This document shows positions 8,195 through 18,306 of a stretch of DNA of 64,000 nucleotides, one piece after another. The stretch spans positions 310,001-374,000 of the forward strand of contig VTTJ01000002.1 of assembly GCA_008364785.1 (NCBI GenBank). Direction: 5' to 3'. Source of the stretch: Bacillus sp. BGMRC 2118. GTDB taxonomy: Bacteria > Bacillota > Bacilli > Bacillales > SA4. Positions within the stretch are counted from its first letter, which is position 1, and each line of letters starts with the position of its first letter. A model generated the notes under the pieces. It did not search any database, had not been told where the DNA came from, and was given only the letters and a program-made list of their open reading frames with translations. The translations under genes were made by a program, and so were the position numbers.

Positions 8195-9658
8195 GTGAAC
8201 AGAACTGTAATAATGAACTTACTCACAACAGAAAAAAGAATTGCCGTCTTAGAAAATGCTAAGGCGGCTGAATTTTATTTTAGCCATCCTGCCTCAGAAG
8301 ATTTAACAGGGAATATATATGTAGGCAGGGTTACAAAAGTATTACCAGGCATGCAGGCTGCATTTGTTGATATTGGTCTTGAGAAAAATGGATTTCTTCA
8401 CCGAGACCAGCTCATCACTTATCACACAAACTCATTACAGACCAAAAAGGAAAGAAGCATTAGTGAGTTTGTGCGTGAGGGAGAAAAGCTTCTTGTCCAG
8501 GTAGAGAAAAATCCAGTCGGAACGAAAGGACCGAAGCTTACGAATATCATTGAAATAGCAGGTAATTCCATCATTTATATGCCTAATGGAAATTATGTAG
8601 CCATCTCTAAGAAAATGAAAAATGAAGAAGCAAGAAGTTATTGGAGGAAGCAGATTCTTACACTGTTACAAAGTCCTGAAGGCATTGTGGCACGGACGTC
8701 AATTGAAAATTGTACGATGGAGGATGTTAGGCAAGAACTGGACAGGCTTCGAAGTGTATTTACTGAAATCTCCGAAAGAGAGCAGGATAGTAAAGTTCCC
8801 GCACTTTTACATACATCTGAGCATTTATCTGAAAAATATATAAAGTCACTTGGTCTTGAAACAGTTCAGGAAGTAATAGTTGATACAAGTCATGATTTTC
8901 TTAAGCTGAAAAATGCTTATCCTAGTATTCAGGTGAAGTACTATAATGGGAAGGAAAATATATTTAACCATTATTCAATAGAAGCAGAACTCGATCGCTT
9001 ATCGAAAAAAATAGTCTGGCTTCCTAACGGTTCATACTTAATTATTGAACATACAGAAGCGATGACCGTGATTGATGTGAATACGGGGAAGTTTACAGGA
9101 AAGACAAACTTGAAAGATACCGTGTTGATAACGAATGAGCAGGCAGTTATAGAAATCGCCAGACAGCTTCGACTTCGTGATATTGGTGGAATGATTCTAA
9201 TTGATTTAATTGATATGAAGGGAAAAGAAGAACGTACTAAAATACTCAGGGCCCTTTCAAAACAGTTAAAGAAAGACCGTACGCGAACAGTTGTGTATGG
9301 CTTTACCCAGCTAGGGATAGTAGAGATGACAAGAAAACGTGTAAGAGAAAATGTATTGGATCAAGTGACTGAGACATGTCAGACATGTGGAAATGGTCAT
9401 GTGCAATCGAAAGATACATTAGTGTATAAACTTGAAAGAGAACTGATGGAATTGAGAGGAAACGATGCAGAGGGAATTTGGGTTGAGGCAACGTTTCATC
9501 TAGTGGAGAAGTTAAAAGAAACTCAAATGATTGAATCACTTGAAGACACACTGCAAATGAAACTGTATCTTTCAGAAATGAAAGATGCAAAACCAAATTA
9601 CTATATTCGCCACATTGGACACATAAAAGATATCGAGAAACGAATGAAAACCAGTTGA
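8195..9658 (+). CDS. rng: Ribonuclease E/G family endoribonuclease
   Basis: The product is an RNase G-type enzyme acting in RNA processing or decay. The S1 domain 'GNIYVGRVTKVLPGMQAAFVDIGL..GFLH' is at about residues 36-65. The catalytic magnesium aspartates are in 'VIDVNTGKFTG' and 'LIDLIDM', and a zinc-link CQTCGNG follows near 395. At about 487 residues it matches RNase G, without the long RNase E scaffold tail. The GTG at 8195 follows AGTGGTGA. B. subtilis lacks this family, but several other Bacillaceae carry it at this spot before the L21 leader. Confidence 0.93.
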   Translation: MNRTVIMNLLTTEKRIAVLENAKAAEFYFSHPASEDLTGNIYVGRVTKVLPGMQAAFVDIGLEKNGFLHRDQLITYHTNSLQTKKERSISEFVREGEKLLVQVEKNPVGTKGPKLTNIIEIAGNSIIYMPNGNYVAISKKMKNEEARSYWRKQILTLLQSPEGIVARTSIENCTMEDVRQELDRLRSVFTEISEREQDSKVPALLHTSEHLSEKYIKSLGLETVQEVIVDTSHDFLKLKNAYPSIQVKYYNGKENIFNHYSIEAELDRLSKKIVWLPNGSYLIIEHTEAMTVIDVNTGKFTGKTNLKDTVLITNEQAVIEIARQLRLRDIGGMILIDLIDMKGKEERTKILRALSKQLKKDRTRTVVYGFTQLGIVEMTRKRVRENVLDQVTETCQTCGNGHVQSKDTLVYKLERELMELRGNDAEGIWVEATFHLVEKLKETQMIESLEDTLQMKLYLSEMKDAKPNYYIRHIGHIKDIEKRMKTS

Positions 9659-9683
9659 CTATCATAATATGATATGTTAACAT
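9655..9683 (+). promoter_or_regulatory. Possible promoter of the L21 leader operon
   Basis: TTGACT and TAACAT are separated by 17 bp and overlap the rng stop codon. The -10 matches consensus at 4 of 6 positions. The predicted start near 9690 coincides with the 5' end of the L21 leader. Confidence 0.5.
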
Positions 9684-9687
9684 TTTC

Positions 9688-9790
9688 ATGTTGGACTTGT
9701 AGCGCACCATTGCTACAACCGCGCAGATCAGGTATTCGTAATTATGTAATTTTACATAAACCTGTGATGGCGAGTCTTAACTTATATGAG
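9688..9790 (+). ncRNA. Ribosomal protein L21 leader
   Basis: The untranslated region before rplU has two stem-loops: GTAGCG..CGCTAC-like pairing in 'TTGTAGCGCACCATTGCTACAA', and a second long arm 'CAGGTATTCGTAATTATG' pairing with 'TTACATAAACCTG'. The region matches the L21 leader known in Firmicutes, which is thought to mediate autoregulation by L21. Ends are approximate. Confidence 0.8.
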
Positions 9791-9801
9791 GAGGTGCAAA
9801 T

Positions 9802-10110
9802 ATGTACGCAATTATCGAAACTGGTGGTAAGCAAATTAAAGTTGAAGCAGGTCAAGCGGTATACATCGAAAAGGTGAACGCTACTGAAGGCGAAACTGTA
9901 ACTTTTGACAAAGTTCTTTTCGTAGGTGGAGACAACGTTAAGGTTGGTAGCCCATTAGTTGCAGGAGCTACTGTAACTGGTAAGGTTGAAAAGCAAGGCC
10001 GTGGAAAGAAGATTATTGTCTTCAAATACAAGGCTAAGAAAAACAACCGTAAAAAGCAAGGTCACCGTCAACCTTACACTAAAGTTGTAATCGAAGCAAT
10101 CAACGCATAA
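9802..10110 (+). CDS. rplU: 50S ribosomal protein L21
   Basis: The 102-residue protein starts [11 protein letters not shown] and ends with the basic '[17 protein letters not shown]', both typical of bL21, which binds 23S rRNA. The ribosome site is TGAGGAGGTG. It is the first gene of the rplU-prp-rpmA unit. Confidence 0.99.
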   Translation: MYAIIETGGKQIKVEAGQAVYIEKVNATEGETVTFDKVLFVGGDNVKVGSPLVAGATVTGKVEKQGRGKKIIVFKYKAKKNNRKKQGHRQPYTKVVIEAINA

Positions 10111-10114
10111 GATT

Positions 10115-10453
10115 ATGATTTACATTGACATCACCCGAACAGATAAAGGCTTGATTGAAAACATTACGATGTCAGGTCATGCTGAATATGATGTACCGGG
10201 AAAAGATATTGTTTGTGCAGGTGTATCAGCGGTTGCAATAGGATCCATTAATGCAATTGAAGCATTATGTGGTGTTGAATTGCCTGTTGCTTTGGATAAT
10301 GGTTTTCTTGATATCACGATTCCATCCTCATTGGATGAATCAGTATCAAATAAAGTCCAATTATTACTGGAAAGTATGCTTGTATCTTTTAGAACAATTG
10401 AAACAGACTATTCGGAATATGTAGATATTCTTGAAAAAGAAATAGAAGATTAA
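10115..10453 (+). CDS. prp: Ribosomal-processing cysteine protease Prp
   Basis: Prp cleaves the N-terminal extension of ribosomal protein L27 in Firmicutes. The catalytic His is in 'SGHAEYDVPGKD' (about residue 22) and the catalytic Cys in 'IVCAGVSAVAIGSINA' (about residue 34). The 112-residue length is normal. It lies 4 bases after rplU and just before its substrate gene rpmA. Also called ysxB in B. subtilis. Confidence 0.93.
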   Translation: MIYIDITRTDKGLIENITMSGHAEYDVPGKDIVCAGVSAVAIGSINAIEALCGVELPVALDNGFLDITIPSSLDESVSNKVQLLLESMLVSFRTIETDYSEYVDILEKEIED

Positions 10454-10477
10454 TACCTATAATAGGAGGTGGAATGA

Positions 10478-10768
10478 ATGTTAAGATTAGACCTTCAGTT
10501 ATTCGCATCTAAAAAGGGAGTAGGTTCTACTAAGAACGGACGTGACTCTCGTTCAAAGCGTCTTGGTGCTAAGCGTGCTGACGGACAACATGTATCAGGT
10601 GGTTCAATCCTTTACCGTCAACGTGGAACTAAGATTTATCCAGGTGTAAACGTTGGTATTGGTGGAGACGATACACTTTTTGCAAAAGTTGATGGAGTGG
10701 TTAAGTTCGAACGTCTTGGCCGTGACCGTAAGCAAGTAAGTGTTTACCCTGCTGCACAAGAAGCATAA
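10478..10768 (+). CDS. rpmA: 50S ribosomal protein L27 with Prp-cleaved extension
   Basis: bL27 sits at the peptidyl-transferase centre. The protein begins [15 protein letters not shown], the Firmicute form with a nine-residue extension expected to be removed by Prp between F and A. The body '[16 protein letters not shown]' is canonical. 96 residues; ribosome site AGGAGGTGG. Confidence 0.98.
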   Translation: MLRLDLQLFASKKGVGSTKNGRDSRSKRLGAKRADGQHVSGGSILYRQRGTKIYPGVNVGIGGDDTLFAKVDGVVKFERLGRDRKQVSVYPAAQEA

Positions 10769-10778
10769 GGTGAAATGA

Positions 10779-10816
10779 TAAAGCTCTAGCCTGTTTAGGT
10801 TAGAGCTTTATTTTTT
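10779..10816 (+). terminator. Terminator of rplU-prp-rpmA
   Basis: AAAGCTCTAGCC and GGTTAGAGCTTT pair with one G-T around a 6-nt loop, followed by ATTTTTT. Confidence 0.9.
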
Positions 10817-11005
10817 GTAAGGCTGTATAAACTTATTGCCTAGAGTACTTGCTGCATTAGTTTCTCTTAGCCTCCTGGAAAAAACTGTTTACGTATCACA
10901 GAGACAGTATGGTATAGTAGATGAATCATGTTATAATTATCACATTACATATACTCGAAATTTTGAAAATAATGTGGCATTGCCTATTAAGTAAGGAGTG
11001 TGACC

Positions 11006-11548
11006 ATGAAAGAATGGAATGTAGTGGATGTGCTGCGTCACTCTCGTCATGATTGGTTAAATAAACTTCAATTAATAAAAGCAAACATCGATTTAAATCG
11101 AATTGACCGTGTGAAGGATATTATAGAAGAAATTGTAATTGAAACTCAAAATGAAGCGAAATTAACGAACCTACAGCTGGACAAGTTTGCAGGTTTTTTA
11201 ATGACCTACAATTGGGAATGTCATAATTTCTCCTTTGAGTTTGAAGTATTAGGAAACGCGATAAATCTCTCCAGCTACGATGAACAACTTGTTACGTGGT
11301 GTGATGAGTTTTTTATAGTATTAGATGAATCCGTACTAAACGCCGGTGAAAATCATTTAAGTCTCTCAATCGATACAGAGGCTTCAGATGTTCGTTTCTT
11401 TTTTGATTTTAGTGGCACAATAACAAATAGTAGGAGACTTCAAGACTGGTTACAGTCTTATGTCCCAAATCATATACCTAACCTTACTGAGTATTCAGTA
11501 AGTGAGCAGGAATTATCAATTGAATTATCAATTGTAAGCGAAAAATAA
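11006..11548 (+). CDS. spo0B: Sporulation initiation phosphotransferase Spo0B
   Basis: Spo0B passes phosphate from Spo0F to Spo0A in the phosphorelay that starts sporulation. The dimerisation helical hairpin includes 'LRHSRHDWLNKLQLIK'; His15 corresponds to the phosphorylated His30 of B. subtilis. The C-terminal part resembles a degenerate kinase ATP-binding fold. The ATG at 11006 is 7 nt after TAAGGAG. The N-terminus is about 15 residues shorter than in B. subtilis. obgE follows, as in other bacilli. Confidence 0.93.
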   Translation: MKEWNVVDVLRHSRHDWLNKLQLIKANIDLNRIDRVKDIIEEIVIETQNEAKLTNLQLDKFAGFLMTYNWECHNFSFEFEVLGNAINLSSYDEQLVTWCDEFFIVLDESVLNAGENHLSLSIDTEASDVRFFFDFSGTITNSRRLQDWLQSYVPNHIPNLTEYSVSEQELSIELSIVSEK

Positions 11549-11559
11549 AATTGAATTAA

Positions 11560-12873
<1,314 letters not shown>

Positions 12874-12891
12874 ATTCATGTTGCTGAGATG

Positions 12892-12921
12892 AAAGGCTGT
12901 CATATTGACGGCCTTTTGTTG
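12892..12921 (+). terminator. Terminator of spo0B-obgE
   Basis: AAAGGCTGTCA and TGACGGCCTTT form an 11-bp stem with one G-U around TAT, then TTGTTG. The T-run is short. Confidence 0.7.
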
Positions 12922-12954
12922 CATTCAAATATAGACAAAGGCAGGAGAAGAAAC

Positions 12955-13800
12955 GTGAATAGTGTTGGATATTTAGGCCCGTCAGCATCATTTACTGAAC
13001 AGGCTGTTAAAGGATTATTTTTACATAATAAAAGAATAGCCTTTGATTCTATTTATGATTGCTTAGATGCGGTGAACAAGGAAGTCGTTGATTTTGGTGT
13101 TGTGCCATTAGAAAATACAATAGAAGGATCAGTTACCATTACATTGGATTACCTAATTCATGAACAATCGTTGCCAATTGTAGCGGAAATCGTTGTGCCT
13201 ATTCAGCAGCATTTAATGATTCACCCAAGTAATCATCATAAAGAAATTACGTCCATATACTCACACCCTCATGCTCTGGCACAGTGCCGGAAATTTCTAT
13301 CTACTCATTACCCAGCTGTGAATCAAATTCAGTCCTTATCTACAAGTGGTGCTGCTATGTTTGTGGCCAACCATCCCGATGTGCCAATTGCTGCAATCGC
13401 AAATGAATTGGCAGCAGAGGAATATAACTTAACAATGATTGATCAAAACATTCATGATTATGATGTGAATCATACGAGGTTTATTGTTGTCAGCAAGATA
13501 GGGAAGGAGCAAGAAGCTAGCTTATCTCAAAATGTAAATACAAAAACAACACTAATTGTCACGTTACCGTCCGATCAAGCAGGTGCCTTACACCAGGTAT
13601 TGTCTGCCTTCGCATGGAGAAAAATTAACTTATCTAAAATTGAATCACGCCCGATGAAAACAGGTCTAGGGCGATACTTGTTTATTATTGATCTAGAAGG
13701 AACGATGGAATCCATCTTAATTACGAGTGCCATTCATGAGTTGGAGGCACTTGGCTTCGGGGTAGTTTGTTTAGGTAGTTATCCAGTGATACAAAAGTGA
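12955..13800 (+). CDS. pheA: Prephenate dehydratase
   Basis: This enzyme makes phenylpyruvate from prephenate in phenylalanine synthesis. The start 'VGYLGPSASFTEQA' and the catalytic 'HTRFIVV' (near 170) identify it. The C-terminal ACT domain has 'GALHQVLSAFAWRKINLSKI' split over two strands and 'ESRPMKTGLGRYLF', the feedback-inhibition site. The GTG at 12955 follows CAGGAGAAG. B. subtilis has pheB between obg and pheA; here there is none. Confidence 0.96.
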   Translation: MNSVGYLGPSASFTEQAVKGLFLHNKRIAFDSIYDCLDAVNKEVVDFGVVPLENTIEGSVTITLDYLIHEQSLPIVAEIVVPIQQHLMIHPSNHHKEITSIYSHPHALAQCRKFLSTHYPAVNQIQSLSTSGAAMFVANHPDVPIAAIANELAAEEYNLTMIDQNIHDYDVNHTRFIVVSKIGKEQEASLSQNVNTKTTLIVTLPSDQAGALHQVLSAFAWRKINLSKIESRPMKTGLGRYLFIIDLEGTMESILITSAIHELEALGFGVVCLGSYPVIQK

Positions 13801-13868
13801 GGATTTATTCGTAGAGAGCGATTAAATTATATTGCTAAATCTATGGGCTTAATGCACTTAACCAAATT

Positions 13869-13917
13869 AAAGATCGAAAGTGTACTTGTTTTCATACAAG
13901 TAACTTTCGATCTTTTT
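13869..13917. terminator. Bidirectional terminator between pheA and niaR
   Basis: AAAGATCGAAAGT pairs with ACTTTCGATCTTT, with an inner ACTTG/CAAGT stem. T-runs on both strands suit the convergent genes. Confidence 0.85.
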
Positions 13918-14449
13918 ATGCTTTCACTAAAATACCGAGTTGGTCTAAAATATGACACGCTGCTTCTATTTTTTTCATTGAATCGGCCTGTAAGGTATGT
14001 AAGTGAATGCCTTCTGTTAATTGTGATAATAAAGGAGCATTTGTGTCGGAAACGGTATGTAAAAATTGCTCAACTTCACTTCTATTGCTGACCATAACTG
14101 ACGCAGAGAAGTCACCATAAATAGGGTGTTCAATTTTTACATCCTTTACTGTCACTCCATGGTCAACAATAGCAAATAGCTCAACTTTTGTTTGTTCTGG
14201 AGTATGATTGCATACTATGACCTTTTCAAATACAGAATCATTTTTTTGGTTCTGTAGAAAAAGATAGCCTTCTGATGTGGCGACGATCGGCTCATTTGTT
14301 GCTTTTAATAATGAAATGTCTTGCACGATGACTTGCCTGCTTACATTTGCCTTTTTAGCAAGTTCACTTCCCGTTATCGGAGTGGTGGCACTTTTTAACC
14401 ATGTCACAATCTGTTTCCTTCTATCTGCACCAGATGTTCTTTTTACCAT
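13916..14449 (-). CDS. niaR: NAD biosynthesis repressor NiaR
   Basis: NiaR (YrxA in B. subtilis) represses NAD synthesis genes when niacin is available. The N-terminal winged HTH is 'RRKQIVTWLK..GSELAKKANVSRQVIVQDISLLK', residues about 10-50. The C-terminal 3H domain has conserved histidines in 'DHGVTVKD', 'TEGIHLHT' and 'CHIL'. It lies 14 bases after nifS on the same strand and next to nadBCA, whose control region carries a candidate operator. Confidence 0.94.
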   Translation of the reverse strand: MVKRTSGADRRKQIVTWLKSATTPITGSELAKKANVSRQVIVQDISLLKATNEPIVATSEGYLFLQNQKNDSVFEKVIVCNHTPEQTKVELFAIVDHGVTVKDVKIEHPIYGDFSASVMVSNRSEVEQFLHTVSDTNAPLLSQLTEGIHLHTLQADSMKKIEAACHILDQLGILVKA

Positions 14450-14463
14450 GACTTTCCTTCCTT

Positions 14464-15588
14464 CTACTTTACTGTAATGTCGGTTAATACTTGCAATACT
14501 GTCTCTATATCTTCCTCTGTGGTATGTTTGCCGATTGAAAAACGAACAAATTGCTTGGCTGTTTGTGGATCCTTACCAGTTGCGATCATGGTTTTTGAGG
14601 GAGCTTGCTTCCCAACAGAGCATGCGCTTCCGGTTGAAATGGCAATTCCTCTTCGATTACACTCCAGCATAGTTAATTGTCCCTCAATACCTTGAATGAT
14701 AGCACCAATTATATTAGACAATCTATTAATTGGATGACCTTCAATTTGAATCGGCAGTGCCCTTTCATTGATGCTGGAAATTAGCTTTGAACCTAGCTGT
14801 GATAACTTCTGATGATTTTCATCCATTTCTTGATGAATGAGCTGAGCAGCATATAAGAAGCTGACAATACCGGGAACATTAACGGTTCCTGGACGAAATC
14901 CCTTTTCATGAGACGTATGTTCAAAATATGGACGCCATTTTACCGCAGGGTTCATATAACATGCTCCTACTCCTTTAGGTCCATAAATTTTATGACTTGA
15001 GATTGAAAGGCTATCAATATGACTGTCCAAAACATGTACTGGTATTTTCCCGAAGGTTTGTACCGTATCAGTATGAAAAAGCACTCCATGCTTCTTTAAA
15101 ATGGCTCCAATTTCTTGAATAGGCTGCACTGTTCCTATTTCAGAATTTGCATGATGAATAGAAGCTAATAGTGTTTCTTCTGTAATAGCTAATGTAAGCT
15201 CTTGTAAATCAATTTGTCCGTATGAATCAACTCCAAGATACGTAACAGTATAGCCTTCATCTTCAAGTTGCTTAAATAAATTTAATACAGATGAATGTTC
15301 AATTTGCGTTGTAATTAAATGTTTTCCCTGTTTGTCTGTACCTTTTAATAAAGAACGGATGCCTAGTATATTTGATTCTGATCCTCCACTTGTGAAGAAG
15401 ATTCCTTCCTCATGACCACCGATAAGCTTAGCTAACTCGCTTCTACAGTTTTCAAGTAATTGTGATGCCTTGGAGCCAATGTCATGTAGACTGCTAGGAT
15501 TTCCATAATAATTGTTAGAGGCGTCAATAAACGCAGCAAGAGCTTCTTCTCGAATCGGAGTCGTTGCAGCATAATCCATATAAATCAT
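14464..15588 (-). CDS. nifS: Cysteine desulfurase NifS of the NAD cluster
   Basis: This PLP enzyme takes sulfur from cysteine; next to nadA it probably serves the Fe-S cluster of quinolinate synthase. The start MIYMDYAATTP, the PLP lysine in 'SISSHKIYGPKG' and the active-site Cys in 'STGSACSVGK' are visible. I chose the ATG at 15588 over one at 15648, because the longer form would read into the MITE at 15614. About 374 residues. It is distinct from the second desulfurase at 57241. Confidence 0.94.
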   Translation of the reverse strand: MIYMDYAATTPIREEALAAFIDASNNYYGNPSSLHDIGSKASQLLENCRSELAKLIGGHEEGIFFTSGGSESNILGIRSLLKGTDKQGKHLITTQIEHSSVLNLFKQLEDEGYTVTYLGVDSYGQIDLQELTLAITEETLLASIHHANSEIGTVQPIQEIGAILKKHGVLFHTDTVQTFGKIPVHVLDSHIDSLSISSHKIYGPKGVGACYMNPAVKWRPYFEHTSHEKGFRPGTVNVPGIVSFLYAAQLIHQEMDENHQKLSQLGSKLISSINERALPIQIEGHPINRLSNIIGAIIQGIEGQLTMLECNRRGIAISTGSACSVGKQAPSKTMIATGKDPQTAKQFVRFSIGKHTTEEDIETVLQVLTDITVK

Positions 15589-15613
15589 GTTCGTTTCATT
15601 CCTTTTTTCTTTA

Positions 15614-15801
15614 GGCTTTTTTCTAAAAACTTGTTGCTTTTCGTACACTAATTCTGTGTTTACAACCAGTTATAGTAGCAAAACGAGGTTGGACCAGAAA
15701 AGAGCAATTATCTTTATGGTATAGAAGTATCTAGATACTAAGGTGAAAATCCGGCTTCCTGAGATTTTTACGAGAAAGCAACAATCTATATGAAAACAGC
15801 T
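15614..15801 (+). mobile_element. MITE family A, copy 1 (188 bp)
   Basis: The element begins GGCTTTTTTCTAAAA and ends GAAAACAGCT, with inverted ends that share GGCTSTTTTC and TTGTTGCTTT. It is flanked by an exact 8-bp duplication TTTCTTTA (15606-15613 and 15802-15809). It sits 18-26 bases upstream of the nifS start, in the divergent nifS/nadB control region. No ORF of its own. Confidence 0.88.
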
Positions 15802-15828
15802 TTTCTTTAACTGTATCATAAAAAACTC

Positions 15829-15872
15829 TTGTCATCAGTTTAAATATGTGTAAATATAGGTGTCAAGACAGA
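15829..15872 (+). promoter_or_regulatory. Probable nadB promoter with NiaR operator
   Basis: TTGTCA (15829-15834) and TAAATA (15851-15856) form a possible promoter. Just downstream, GGTGTCAAGACAGAT (15859-15873) has the TGTC..GACA half-sites expected for NiaR binding. An operator over the transcription start would allow repression of nadBCA. Confidence 0.6.
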
Positions 15873-15909
15873 TGTAAATACTCTAACTGAAAAATAGGAG
15901 GCATTGTAT

Positions 15910-17442
15910 ATGCCGAAGTCAGATGTTGTTATTATCGGAAGTGGTTTATCTGCGCTAGTAGCAGCAAGTCGATTATGTACGGATAAGAATGTGATTATTT
16001 TCACAAAGTCAAAAACACGTCATAGTAATTCAATGTTAGCTCAAGGCGGAATTGCTTCAGTAATTGATGAAAAGGATAGCTGGATGTCACATTTTCAAGA
16101 TACATTGATTGCTGGGTGTCACCATAATGAAGAGGTAACACTTCAACAATTAGTGAAGGATGGACCTAGATACATAAATGAACTTATGAATAGTGGGATG
16201 AAATTTGATACAGATTGTGCCGGGAAAGTGTTACTAGGTCATGAAGGGGCACATTCACACAGAAGAATTTTGCATGCTGGTGGAGATGCGACGGGAGAAG
16301 TACTCGTTACCTTTTTACTTCAACGTCTAACGGGAAGATGTAAGATTGTTGAAAATCATATGGCAGTTGATTTAATGATGGAAAAAGGAACATGCCAAGG
16401 AATAATGGCACTTGATGATCAGAATAAGCTTGTAAGCTACTACGCGAATCATGTGATACTCGCAACAGGTGGATGTGGCGCGATCTATGAATATACATCC
16501 AATGACCCTAGTGTAATTGGTGACGGCTATGCAATGGCATTTCGGGCTGGGGCTGAGTTAATTGATATGGAGTTTGTTCAATTCCATCCGACGTTACTGA
16601 AGTCAAATAACCTAGCAGTGGGATTAATTTCTGAAGCTGTGCGTGGTGAGGGCGCTGTTCTTCGTCTAGAAGATGGTACACCGATTATGCAGGACATACA
16701 CATTCTTTTGGATTTGGCACCAAGAGATGTCGTGTCTAGGGCTATTTATCATGAAATGAAAAATGGAAAAGAAGTGTTTCTCGATATTTCAATGATACAA
16801 AATTTCAAAGATCGATTTCCAACGATCACAAAGCTATGTCTGGATCATGGTATTTCCATAGAGAAAGGTCTTCTACCAGTTGTGCCAGGAGCCCATTTTA
16901 TGATGGGTGGAATCAAAGTGAATGCAAAGGGTGAAACGAACATTCCAGGTTTATATGCTGTTGGAGAGGTTGCCTGCACAAGAGTTCACGGAGCAAATCG
17001 TTTGGCAAGTAATTCATTACTTGAGGGTATCGTATTTGCTAATGAATTAGCAAATGGAATTTTGTCTGGATGTGAACAGAGGAAACATTCAATTGATGAA
17101 TGTATAGATGATACATATATTCCAAATGGTGTTGAGCCTTTAAGTAAAGAAGAGATACGAAAAAATATGATGAAGTATGTTGGGATTGTAAGAAACAAAG
17201 AAGGGTTAGAAAAGGTAGTTAATTTATTTGAACCATATGTTCAATTAAGCGTTCAACGGAGCTGGTCAAAAGACATGATCAGCAGGATAAATATGTTGAC
17301 AACAGGGTGGTTAATTGCCAGCTCGGCTTTACGAAGAGAAGAAAGTCGCGGAGGACATTATCGGGAGGATATTCCAATACAAAAGGACGAATGGTGTAAG
17401 AGGACAGTTGTAAGGCACAAATTTGAAGTCGTACATTCATAG
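15910..17442 (+). CDS. nadB: L-aspartate oxidase
   Basis: This FAD enzyme oxidises aspartate to iminoaspartate, the first step of de novo NAD synthesis. The FAD motif 'IIGSGLSALVAASRL' is near residue 8; 'HRRILHAGGDATGEVL' and 'RVHGANRLASNSLLEGIVF' are the active-site and flavin segments of the family. The ATG at 15910 follows TAGGAGG; an in-frame TTG at 15904 is too close. About 510 residues. It starts the nadB-nadC-nadA operon. Confidence 0.97.
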   Translation: MPKSDVVIIGSGLSALVAASRLCTDKNVIIFTKSKTRHSNSMLAQGGIASVIDEKDSWMSHFQDTLIAGCHHNEEVTLQQLVKDGPRYINELMNSGMKFDTDCAGKVLLGHEGAHSHRRILHAGGDATGEVLVTFLLQRLTGRCKIVENHMAVDLMMEKGTCQGIMALDDQNKLVSYYANHVILATGGCGAIYEYTSNDPSVIGDGYAMAFRAGAELIDMEFVQFHPTLLKSNNLAVGLISEAVRGEGAVLRLEDGTPIMQDIHILLDLAPRDVVSRAIYHEMKNGKEVFLDISMIQNFKDRFPTITKLCLDHGISIEKGLLPVVPGAHFMMGGIKVNAKGETNIPGLYAVGEVACTRVHGANRLASNSLLEGIVFANELANGILSGCEQRKHSIDECIDDTYIPNGVEPLSKEEIRKNMMKYVGIVRNKEGLEKVVNLFEPYVQLSVQRSWSKDMISRINMLTTGWLIASSALRREESRGGHYREDIPIQKDEWCKRTVVRHKFEVVHS

Positions 17443-17451
17443 GGGGAAATA

Positions 17452-18306
17452 ATGAATAAAATTAAGCTACGAGAAAGTTTGCAACAATTTTTAATAGAGG
17501 ACATCGGTGAAAGAGATGTTACCTCGTCTTCCATATTTCCTGAGACAGAAATGGGCGAAGGCAGTATCATCGCAAAAGAGCTCGGAATACTTGCAGGGGT
17601 CGAAATCATTAAGGAGTGTTTACATCTTTTTGATTCCAAAATTGAAGTAGTCGTTAACAAACGTGATGGTGAAATGGTACATCCCGGTGAGGTGATTGCC
17701 AGTATTCATGGTCCTATTGTTTACATGTTAAACGCAGAAAGGATTATCTTAAATCTCCTTCAGCGCATGAGTGGAATTGCAACCTTAACATATAAGGCTG
17801 TAAAGGCGTTAGATAGTGACCATACAAAGATATGTGATACGAGAAAAACGACTCCAGGACTAAGAATGTTTGAAAAATATGCGGTGATGTGTGGTGGAGG
17901 TAGTAATCACCGCTACGGTCTTTATGACGGTGTTATGATTAAAGACAACCATATTGCTTTCAGTGGTAGTATTACAAAAGCAGTGAAGGCCGTGAAAGAG
18001 AAGGTTGGACATATGGTGAAAATTGAAGTTGAGACTGAATCAAAGGATGACGTTATCGAGGCAATAGAGGCAGGTGCTGATGTGATTATGTTTGATAATC
18101 GTACACCTAGTGAAGTCAGTGAATTTATCCAGCTAGTACCAAAGCATATTGTCACCGAAGCATCAGGCGGGATTACAATTGAACAGTTACATGAATATGG
18201 AAAAACGGGAGTAGATTTTATTTCACTTGGGATGCTTACCCACTCGTATAAAGCATTAGATATTACCTTTGTTACAGGTTGGAAAAGAACGGAGGAGTTA
18301 AAGTGA
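17452..18306 (+). CDS. nadC: Quinolinate phosphoribosyltransferase
   Basis: NadC joins quinolinate and PRPP to form nicotinate mononucleotide. Signatures are '[17 protein letters not shown]' (about 98), '[10 protein letters not shown]' (about 128), '[20 protein letters not shown]' (about 148) and 'EASGGIT' (about 236). 284 residues, normal. The stop overlaps the nadA start (GTGA). Confidence 0.97.
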   Translation: MNKIKLRESLQQFLIEDIGERDVTSSSIFPETEMGEGSIIAKELGILAGVEIIKECLHLFDSKIEVVVNKRDGEMVHPGEVIASIHGPIVYMLNAERIILNLLQRMSGIATLTYKAVKALDSDHTKICDTRKTTPGLRMFEKYAVMCGGGSNHRYGLYDGVMIKDNHIAFSGSITKAVKAVKEKVGHMVKIEVETESKDDVIEAIEAGADVIMFDNRTPSEVSEFIQLVPKHIVTEASGGITIEQLHEYGKTGVDFISLGMLTHSYKALDITFVTGWKRTEELK

